Positions 49,201 through 61,200 of a stretch of 64,000 nucleotides of DNA are shown in pieces. Source of the DNA: Holothuria scabra (lineage: Eukaryota > Echinodermata > Holothuroidea > Aspidochirotida > Holothuriidae); assembly GCA_037179385.1 (NCBI GenBank), contig CM074185.1, positions 49,541,000-49,604,999 of the forward strand, read 5' to 3'. The notes under the pieces are model-generated. The model was not told the origin of the DNA, ran no database searches, and saw only the letters and a list, made by a program, of their open reading frames with translations. How positions within the stretch are numbered: position 1 is the stretch's first letter; each line of letters opens with the position of its first letter. The position numbers and the translations under genes were made by a program.

Positions 49201-52200
49201 AGGCTATATTCAGAGATGCTACAGGTATACATCACTACAAATTGTAAATCTGCTGGTACCCTTATGTCTTTACATTGGTAAACAGAGTCAGTGGGTAGGC
49301 AGTACTACACAGACACTCATAAGATTTAAAGGCCATATGACATTTTTTAAGACTCTACAGAAAACTTTAAGGGTCACATTCTACAAAATAGACTTAATGG
49401 TATTACTGCAGGACGTTAGTTTGTCTATAAAATCATATCTACCAAAGTGACCACTGGATGACCGTTCACTGTAACGACATAAAGAAATGGCCTATCAATT
49501 TCAGTTACATTAAACTGATAACCACACTGGAGTCCACCAAAGACTAACTGAACCTAGAGGAGAAAAAATCCATTTTCTGTCCCTTATTCTACATCCTTCA
49601 ACTCCCTAACATTGACAACTAAATCACCAATAAAACTTTTGTTGGAGATGAATGAATTTTCACAAAAAATGTGTCCAAGTAGGATGTGTTTGAAGTTTAA
49701 AAACACTAAAAAAAAAATAGTTTTTTTTTTTTTTTATGGAAATACACCTAAAAGCATCTTATCAATAAATGTAGCTGGCATTTCACAAATTTAAGGATGA
49801 AATTTTTATGAAACCATGTGAAACTCAGGTTACTGAAAGATCCCAATATGCAGGTGCAGGACTTTTGTAAATTACTACAGAGATACCTGTGACCGTAAGG
49901 TTGGTGGCATGCATATGCATCATACATACAGTATGTTTAGCAATGGCAAAAGTGCTTATCCTCTGTAAAGAAAGTTGGCCACTACTGAAAACCCTTTATA
50001 TGAAGCTTGGATATATTTGAGATGATTAATTTTACAAGGGTATCTTTCACACATCAGGTTTACGTTTAGGTAGAGCATCAACCAAGTAATTTTCTTTTTG
50101 GTGCTTTTTTATAACCATAAATTACTTAATGAAAATGTATTGCATGCACAGTAGTATTGCACTATAGGGAAAGTGCTGTACATGTGCTATGCTTGAAAAA
50201 ATTACTCCTGAACCATGTATTCCATTTATTCCATTTTAACTTATTCACCCTGAAATCTTCCCCATGTTTTTGAAAATGTGCAGTGCTTCCCTTTTTAATG
50301 GAAGAATCATTGTGAACACTAGTTATGTCCTTACCACTGTTTGGTGATATCAAGTACCATGACTACACCATGGGTACCCTTATAGACATCAAGGAAGCTG
50401 GCATCTAGACGAGGTTGTTCATCCGTTTCATCTCCCTCATTCCCCAGCTTTAAGCTGTCAGAGTGTTTTTTTGTTTTTCCTTTATCTACAACATCCCAAA
50501 CTTCAACTTTAACAATGTCATCAGTTGCTGGAACAGATAAAAATTATATGAATGCAAAAAAGTTGTCTTTTTCTATTGTAAGATAGCAATATACAAACAC
50601 AAGTTAACCAAATTCAACAACAACCTAGATACAAGATGGGTCATTCCATCAGGTTGGGACACAAAGTGTGACATAGAAGTGAAAATTTCAAATTGCTCGA
50701 AATATCATTATTTCACAGTAGAGCATACTATACAGACATTACTTTCAATATAAAACACTTTCATTACTGTAGAATTACTGAGTTCTTCATAATGGTCCAT
50801 AAAAGGTAGGCATCTCAACTATTTGTGCTGATGTAACATGGACACCAATTTCAGGTTTGAAGTTGGGTAATCAGCTTGGGTCACATTTAATATTGCAGTT
50901 TCTTTCCCAAAAATATTGCAACTGATTAGTTACTTTTAAATAAGGTATTTCCATAAAAATGGGTTTCTACAAAAATGTGAAAATTGCAAAAAATAAACTA
51001 GGCAAAATACTAAGATTTTTGTGTAGCTTAAAAACTAGAAAACTTTTTGAAAACTCTAATAATGGACAAGTTGTATGCTATAAATAACATTATATTTAAT
51101 TTGTTTATAGCCTGGGATAGTACAGATTTAATTGAAGCAAATTTATTTTCCAACTGCACCTAAATCTTCAGAAATGAGTCAAAATATGGTGGAGTGCAGT
51201 TGTAACATGGACACTGTGTCCATGTTACATCATGTGTTAAATATCGATAAAACAGACACTTATTTTAAAAAGAACAGCACTATTAGGCTACTCTAGAATC
51301 AGGTGGAAAGTTGTGTAATATGTCTGTAAGCAAAACATGTCACTTCAACTGTATACAAGCAAAATGTCAAACAAAAGTGTATTTGTTATGGTGCAGATGT
51401 AACGTGGACACCTTGTCCAATTTTACAATCACCAATAAAAGTTACCTTTAACATATTTAAAACACAAATCTTTTCATATTTTGTATCCACAATGTAATTG
51501 CACTCTATTTTAATTGATATAAGCAAGTTTATATTTCAAATTGTGTTCGATTGTAACATTTATCCAGCAAAACCACAGTTCTGATGTAATGTGGACACCG
51601 AAAATATAAAATGGCATAATTAACACATGAAACAAATTTAAGTCTATTTTGTGCTTTTTTTGTAACTCTTGTGTCCTAATTTTTGTAAGAGGAATAGTAT
51701 AATGTATCTTGTGCAGCTTGTTTAAAAGTTATGGAACAAAATTGTCCCAAAATTGCGCTGATGTAACGTGGACACTGTGCTGCAAAATGACCCTCTTTTG
51801 CATCATATTTGAAAAAATTTAGCCGTCTCCCCTCTCTTTGCATTATTTTTCCAGAAATCAAGTCAGATATGAGAAATTCAACTCAATTCAGGCTTCTTTT
51901 GAAGAAGAGAGAAAATACTACACCTTAAGAAAAAAAGGTTACAAAAGTGGACACCGCGTGTTACATCATCACACTCGTGTTTGATGAACTCAAACATGAA
52001 TTTTAAAGTTAACAAGACAGACTTGACTTACCATGAGCATTTTCCATGGTCTTTTATTCTACTTTATCAGTAAATTCGTGATAAATACTTATTTTTAAGT
52101 TTTCACATTTCATGCTTAAGTCTGCATATTCAAATGTCACACATGTTACATCTGAAAAAGTCTTCTCTAAGGTCATGTTTTATGAAATATCACCAAAATA

Positions 52201-55200
52201 TGATGAAAAATCTCATTACATTTGGTACCAAAATAAAGGTCTTTCTGTGCTTTATAAGTTGCAACCATAAATTACAGGAAACTTTCTTTGCATTTTCTAA
52301 GAATATTAAATCTTATCAATGAAACAGCAAAATATGCACTGTGTCCCAACCTGGTGGGATGACCCAGATACAAGATATTACACTCAATTATTTGTAGGCA
52401 CTTGCCATAATCCTTTTGCAACAAATTTTCTGATATAAGCCAGGGTGAAAATGAATACACAAAATTTTGTCACTCAATTTTTTTTAAATTTTTTACATGT
52501 TGACTGAAAAAAAAAACTGGAAAGAGAGAGGAATAGATTCTAACATTAAAAGCTTACTCAAATAGACAATAAATTCACATTTTGAGGCAGATATTTCAGT
52601 TTAGATGAGTTTTATCTTTCAGTCTATCAACAGATTTGGCTACCACAATTCCAATTGACGAATTTGGAAACTTGCACTTGCCATAATCCTTTTGCAACAA
52701 ATTTTCTGATATAAGCCAGGGTGAAAATGAATACACAAAATTTTGTCACTCAATTTTTTTAAATTTTTTACATGTTGACTGAAAAAAAAACTGGAAAGAG
52801 AGAGGAATAGATTCTAACATTAAAAGCTTACTCAAATAGACAATAAATTCACATTTTGAGGCAGATATTTCAGTTTAGTTGAGTTTTATCTTTCAGTCTA
52901 TCAACAGATTTGGCTACCACAATTCCAATTGACGAATTTGGAAAAAGTGCATCTCCACATCATTACTTTAAATTTTCAAAATTGATTTTTTTCAAAATTT
53001 CAAACATTCCTATCCTCTGCAGTAAACTGTTTGTCTTATGTAAATACATGCCATGCACAACAACTTTGCAAAATTGATCATTCACTATAAAAAAAACTGT
53101 ATACCTGCAAAAGTTCCAAGGTCAGTGCACAACTCAAAATAAAAAAAAAACATTACCAGTGCTCTATACCAATGTTCAGGGTGACAACAATCACAGTTGC
53201 ATCAGATTACAGTTACTCCTACCTTGCCACATCATGATCATTAAACATTAAACATAAATCAAACAAGATTTTCACAACATTCTTCTGCTGCTAAGATATA
53301 AAATATTGTATTAAATTTATTCACTTAACTTGAAATAGTCTATTTTGCAATTGCCTTATCATACTAAAATGTACAAACTTGCCAAGCTTCCTCTTGCACA
53401 TGTATTCTTGCACAGTAAGCCTATAGCATACACTTATCAAACATGGCTTTATATACTAATGAGACAATAACAGCAAGTCAGGGATCACATTTTGCCAAAA
53501 GTTGCAACATTGGCTTTCACAATTAATCTTGAGTATACAACAGAAATATCACAAATTATTGTGCAATCTACCACAGGCTTCGACAATTTTTTTTTTCGTA
53601 CTTTTCTGACAGGCTAGCTGTTTTTTCAATCTACCTGCCCTCATAAATATCTATTTGTCCAATTCAAATCTGTTGAGTACATATAATTTTTAAAGTCTAA
53701 AAGTACAAATGCCATTTTGCACAACTCAAAAATTTAAGGCTGAGGGTACTTGACCAACTGGCTACAACTTCGAGCACAGTAGTTGCCTGAGGGATTTTTA
53801 ACCTGTCCCGGGCTGTCGGGCGGGGGGATTTGTCGAAGCCTGTCTACCATCTTGCAACGAGTGAATAGCCTTCATCTCTTTATATCTGTAATCATGTAAA
53901 TGAAGACTTAACATTTTTCAAGTTTTAGTAACACATTTTGACATTTTTTTTTCAAGCACACTTCAGCTAGCTAGGGGTATTTTTGATGCCCTTTGAATCA
54001 CAACTGCCTAGCAATCTGGGTTAACACACACATTAAATGGAAAACATTGCCTCATACTTCCGTACCTTTATACCCCCATTGAATACTGGCCACTTGGATT
54101 TCAGGTGTTGGAATGTACTCTTCTCGAAACTTTTCTCCCTGCAACCTTCTAAAGAGTGTTGATTTGCCTGTATTTCTGTCACCTTTAATAATGACTTTCA
54201 CTGGAAAATATTGAAATATGAAAGAGATAACAAGGACAATATTAAACAGCAATTTGTGGAGTTCATCACTTACATGTAATATCTTACGATTTGCCACACT
54301 CTAGATAGTGTGCTTCAATAATAATAATATAACAGTTCTTATATAGCGCCTTACACGAGAAGTCTCAAAGCGCTAAAACTATACAACATGCGGTCAATAA
54401 GACAAAGTAAACAAATGAGTTTTCAAGTTAGTTTTAAATTGTCCAACAGTGGAAGAGTTCTTGACAAAAAATGGAAGGTCATTCCACAGTTTCGCAGATA
54501 CTGTTGAAAAAGCACGATCACCATAAGAATGGGTAACAGATGACGGCACATTTAAAAGAGATTGAGAGCTGGAACGTAGTTCACGTAAAGGCTTGTAATT
54601 AGATATAAGATCCTTTAGATATAATGGAGCAAAACCATGGATGCATTTGTATGTAAGAAGAAGGATTTTGTACTTGATACGATGCTGCACAGGAAGCCAG
54701 TGAAGATTACGAAGAACAGGGGTGATGTGGTCACATGATTTTGTTAATGCAACAAGTCGAGCCGCTGAGTTTTGAATTCGCTGGAGTTTTGAAATTTGGT
54801 GTTTAGGTAAACCATAGAAAAGACTAATTCCATAATCCAGACGGCAGGTAACGAATGCATGAATAAGCTTTTCGGTAATTTATTTGGGCATCCAAATAAT
54901 GTCGTAATTGACCAATTTTGTGCAAAGCAAAGGAGGCAGAGCAACACACATTATTAATATGCTGAGATAAGCTAAGATCATTCTGGAAAATAACACCCAG
55001 ATTTTTTGCACTCTGGGCAGGCGTGATTAAAGAGTCCCCAATGGAAATACTGGTGAGTGGTATAGTATCACAGAAGCGAGAAACAAGGTGTAGTACTTCA
55101 GTTTTCTCAGGATTGAGTTTTAAACTGTTGGTGGCAATACACTGGTGGGATTCAAAGATTCAAGGAAGCACAGTTATTTATGCTGTATTAAACATTCTTT

Positions 55201-58200
55201 TGATGCAACAAGGGTTACCGAAAATAATATCTCATAACAGAGAACCACCAAAAACATGTACCACATTGCCTGAGAAGAGTAAACTCAATTTACTGAAATG
55301 TGAAATCAGGCTCTACTCAAACTTTCTCATATTGATATTCAGTGTAGGATTTTAAGAGACATCCTGGTGTCTGATATGACAAGAATTGTTACCATATCTG
55401 ACAGGAAAGTTGTCCTGTGCCTGACAACCTAAAATTTCCAGGGTGTCAAATGCAAGTTCTATACATTCAAGAAAGAAGAAGATTAAGTAAGCCAAGTTGT
55501 TACTCTCTGTCCAGTTGCATTCACCACACAATTTTTTTCTCAATTTTTATGTTAATTGAGCAATCCTGAAAAATTAGACTACCAAATTTTAGTTGGGACA
55601 ACCAATTTTCTGCTTTGTTGTCTAACTGTTTCATTTCCTTAGGAAAACCCTGATATTGCCTGGTACTGTACAGAATGTATTCAACCCAATTAACAGCTCA
55701 TTTTACAGTGAGAACTTTTTCAAGGCTATAGAAGAATCTGGACAGATTGTGATGGTCTGATTTTAGTCTGCCATTAGTGGGGTCCATCACCTTTAATCTT
55801 CAAATTTCTTCCTAACCTGTTCCATGGATGGTTGTACACTAAAGTATATTTTGATTTTCTCAACTTCACTAAATATGAGGATTTGAAATTCATGTAGACA
55901 ATAAATGAAGACGATTTTAAAGGCTGATGGACCCCATTAATGGCTGCCTACTGTACAGTCACTAAAAACAACCGTTAATCAGATTCGTCTATAGTACGGT
56001 GAATTTAAAGAAAAACAACCTTATGTTATACTTGGCAGAAACATTGAGGAATGTGGAGTTAAGAGTTTGATGAGGTTTACAGCTGAACATTTATAACCAA
56101 CTGGTTTAAGTCAGGCCAGCTGCAGCCTTTTTCCAGATTTGTGGCTCACTGGCTTATGGAAATGGACTGTTTCTGTTAATAAGTCACAGTCCTTCTATTC
56201 AGATCAGGTATCAATCAATTTTTTATGGGTTTTTATTAAAATCTTCTCTACCTGTAGTCAGAAAGAGCTCAAAATTTACCAACCAGTGTAAGCATATGAT
56301 TTGCACCTGAGGTTTATGAAAATGAAATGTCACCTGATATTTTCATAATGTCATACCAATAGACAGCTTTTATCGCACAGTCTGATAAAAGCTGTCTGTT
56401 GATCTGAATCACGAAATAATTATTATTTAATTTTTGTAGCCTTGCTATAAAAAACTTATGTTTCCTCAGGTTGGAAATTTTTTAGTTCTTTTGGTCCAGA
56501 GATTTGAAAAGAATTTAATAAAAACTCACGAAAATCAGATCCAAATTCATTGTAATGTGAACACAGCCTTATGGTCCACATCTTTAAAAACAAAAGTTTA
56601 TATCCTCTGCTTACTTTAAATTTAAACCAGAATGCAAAAATGCATTGAGGTTTCGATGATACATAACTGTTTTAAAGAGTACCATCATGCACCATTACCT
56701 TCTCATTCAAACTACTAACTAACAAACTACTACATACTAGCATGTTCAAAAAATAATTTTGTCATTCCTGATACCCTTTTGACCTCAATAAAAGCCATAC
56801 ATAGCTAGACAGGCAAACAACAGACAGACAGATGGACAAACAACTATCTTGAAAGATAGTAGGCTACTTAAAAAGGTTCCTTGACTTTGACCCCTGGAGA
56901 CCCCAGATGACCTTTCGTTTCTGCCAAAAACAATGGGGATGAATCGAGCATGGAAAATCGCAATTATTCCACCTAAATTGAGATACTTGGCATCTCTGCC
57001 TTTGCCCTCCACCAAAAACAACAAAGACCATTTCCTGACCATAACCCATCCACATACCATTACCAAATACGCATTCTGTTCAAGTTTCCTACCTTGAGAT
57101 ATCGCATTAAAATGTCAAACTTTGACCCCCGGTGACCTCAGATGACCTTTAACCTCTGCCACAAACAAAAGGAACCACTTCCTGACCATAACGCATCCAC
57201 ATACCAAACAATGAAATTTATCCAAGCTTGCTATCTTGAGATATCATGTTAACGAGATTTTCAGACTTTGACCCCAGGTGACCCCAGATGAACTTTGATC
57301 TCCGCCAAAAACAATAGGGACCATCTACTGACTAAAACGCACCCACATACTAGGCTAAATATGAAATCTATCCAAGCTTTCTACCTTGAGATATCGTGTT
57401 AAAAAGATTTTCAGACTTTGACCCCTGGTGACCCCGTATGACCTTTGACCTCTGCCACAAACAAAAGGAATTACTTCCTGACTATAACACATCCACATAC
57501 CAAATATGAAATTAATCCAAGCTTTCTACCTTGAGATAGCCTATCATGATAACGAGATTTTCAGACTTTGACCCCATGTGCCCCCAGGAGACCTTCGACC
57601 TCCACCAAAAACATTACAGACCATCTCCTGACCCACCAATCAAGCAATTTTTAGAGAATTGCTTCCATTGAAGGTTGATATATATCGTTACACCACACAC
57701 CAGTAGCTAGATGAAGTTTCAGTACTTCAAAGCAACGATCGTTCACAAAGTATAGGCTAGGCCATAGGCCAAATACAGTATCCACGGCGAAAGTAGCCGA
57801 CGAGCCCCATGCAGACAGCTGCAAGTCCCACTACGATATATTTAATTTTGACACTTGCCCAATCTACCCCATTTGTTTCATTTCTAATTTTCTCCCAGAA
57901 GTAGTGTGGCTTGAAGCCACAACAAAAACTAGGCCTAGGGCCTAGCCACCTACGTTTACAGAACAAAATGTAACGTTAGAGCTAACAATAATAGGCTACG
58001 ATCAAATCTAGACATCGTAGTTTTCACCGGTCATTTTATGTTTAAGTTACCGTCTGAGCTGTGTACTGTGTAAATAGTCGTACGTACGTACGTTCGCAGC
58101 ATGCACATAAACAAGACTTGCTAGCTGCTAGCTACATGCAGAGTGTACTATACATGCCTTCAGCTGGCTTATCGGCTACCTAGCTAGGAGCGGCGTACGT

Positions 58201-61200
58201 GTATCGTTAAGCGCTTAGAGAATGGGTGTACTTCAATTGGCATTCATAAATACTTTTTGAGAATGCTGGCTTGTCATTGGTCAGTTACCCATGTTCTAAT
58301 CCAGTGTAGAGACATACTGTAGGGTGTATGGAGAGAAAGTTTTTGATCAACATGACCATAAACACAGCTTTGCTGACAAGCCTCAAGGTATATGTAGGCT
58401 TGACTACATAGTTTTAGATCACATGCATAGCACATACTAGCCCACAACTACTTCAAAATGGTGTCTGACGTTTTAAGCAATTAGGACATACGACTGTAAT
58501 TTACCCCATAACTGTCCAACTTAAAATGTAAATATATTTGGTTGACCGCAATATTGTGTGTACATTGAAACGAATAAATTAGGTCCTAATCAGATTTCAG
58601 ACCTTTAATTCAGAGAATATTAAGTGAAAGTCTTGTTAGTGTTTCAAAGTCCACAAAGGGCCTAGGCTTAGACCCCGATCGTGTAAATATAAATAGACGA
58701 CACAAAGTAGGCCTATGACTGTATCATTGTATGACTATGGTCACCGTCATGACTACTGTGTACATACGGTACGTACAAGCGACGAAGGTAGCGTGTAGCT
58801 AGCTAGCTACTCTACTGTGCATTGCAGTAATATTAATAAAGCTTTTCGCTACGCAATGTCAATGTCATGGTAACGTACACCTGTACGAGCACTTCATGAA
58901 ACTTAAGCCAAATAAAGGAGAATAATTGATGATCAATGGAAAATTCATAAAAAGAAAGCGTTTTCCCTTCTAAACTTCTCGAAATTAAAGTATTTATGAA
59001 TGGGAATAAAGTCATGGTGCCCATGTCTCTACATCATATTCGAACAGGCTATGACGTCACGCATATGGGCAGAGACCCTCGGCTTCGCCTCGGGTCTCTC
59101 AGCCCATATGCATGACGTCATAGCCTGTTCGAATCTGATGTAGAGACATGGGCACCATTGACTTTATTCCCTAAATAACATGACACCCTCCCTCAATAAT
59201 TACGTTCGAAGCGGGGAATCCCCAAAATTTTAACGAAGCCGCTTCATTCATTAAACGCAAGCAGCCAATCAGCGAGTACGATTCTTCGCAACATAAGTTC
59301 GTTGACGTATAGCACGAAGCAGCGGCATATAAACGATTTTCAGCCGGCTGCTAATGTGTGCAACTGCTGTTATGTATGCTGTTGGTCTTGATAAACAGCG
59401 ATGGAAACATTTTTGAAACTTTTTTCAGTTCATGACTTACAATCCTACGTGATACAAGGGCAGGAATAACATGGTTAGAAAGCTGAACTTGTAATTTCTT
59501 GAAATTTGTCGATTTCAAGTTGAAATTTTGGGAGACGTACGCTAGTAGCGAATTGACAAGTGGCTGTTGAAATTGAACTATTACGGTGAAGTGCACAATG
59601 GCGCACAGGGCACTTAAAAGACACTGTGGTGTATGCATACGTTTAGTGCTTTCAAATTTCATTGTAAATTATGTTCTTTACAAATGTATTGGTGGTGTTG
59701 AAGTAAAGCCTGTCACAACAGGTATATGTTTGGGGTTCACGGATTAAAACGTCCCCAATGACACTGCACACAATCACATGTAAACTACAGGGGGTTGGGT
59801 GGATAAAAGGTGAATGTCATAGCTCTGCGCAATTTTTGAGCTTGTTGTTCATACTGTAGACATCGATTGCTTTGTCAAGGCAGCTAAACTTGTGAAGGAC
59901 TATACCTTGTTTACTTAACGCAAGTCAGAGTCCAAGGGCATGAGATGCGATTAATCGCATGTACCATTTTTCTAAACGACTACTTGGCTGGCGATTTATG
60001 GCTAATCGCTGACAGTCCAAATACCAAATATTGAATCTATCCAAGTTTCCTACCATGAGATATCGTGTGAACAAGATTTTCAGACTTTGACCCCCAGTGA
60101 CCCCAGATGACCTTTGACCTCCGCGAAAAACATTAGGGACCATCTACTGACTATAACGCATCCACGTACCAAATATGAAATCTATCCAAGTTTCCTACCT
60201 TGAGATATTGCTTCAACAAGGTTTTCAGACCTTGACCCCCGGTGACCCCAGATGACTTTTGACCTCCGCCAAAAACAATAGGGACTATCTACTGACCATA
60301 ACGCATTAACATACCAAATATGAATTCTATCCAAGCTTCCAACCTTGAGATATCCTGTTAACAAGATTTTCAGACTTTGACCCCCCGTGACCCCAGATGA
60401 CCTTTAACCTCCGCCAAAAACAATAGGGACTATCTACTGACTATAACCCATCCACTTACCAAATATGAAATCTATCCAAGCTTCCAACCTTGAGATATCG
60501 TGTAAACAAGATTTTCAGACTTTGACCCCCCGTGACCCCAGATGACCTTTGACCTCCGCCAAAAACAATAGAGACCATCTAATGACTATAACACATCCAC
60601 ATACCAGATATGAAATCTATCCAAGTTTCCAACCTTGAGATATCGTGTTAACAAGGTTTTTAGACTTTGACCCCCGGTGACCCCAGATGACCTTTGCCCT
60701 CCGCCAAAAACAATAGGGACTATCTACTGACTATAATGCATCCACATACCACATATGAAATCTATCCAAGCTTCCAACCTTGAGTTATTGTGTTAACGAG
60801 ATTTTCAAACTTTGACCCCCAGTGACCCCAGATGACCTTTGACCCCCGCCAAAAACAATAGGGTTCTTCCTCTTAATATGGCGCATCTATGTACCAAGTT
60901 TGAAAACTGTCAGACATTCCTATCTTGAGATATCGTGTTAACAAGCAAAGTGTCACAAACACACACACACACATACACACGCACACACACACACACACAC
61001 ATACACACATACACACACACGCCATCATGATTGCATTGGTTTCTCTGATCATCGAAACCAAAAAGTCAAATTTATTGCTCTTATCACCAGAATATTTTGC
61101 AAGCACCATAACTCATACTCACTGTTATACTGTACCCCCTTTGCAAACCTCCTCTGCAGGCTCTGTCCCATAGTATGCATGCCATCAGGGACATCCCCTT

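Noticed and set aside
59351..59662. 103-codon frame on -
   Set aside because: No recognisable domain, no splice or promoter support on that strand, and no similarity to neighbouring genes.
60873..61109. Cys/Val repeat frame on -
   Set aside because: It is the translation of the (CA)n microsatellite.
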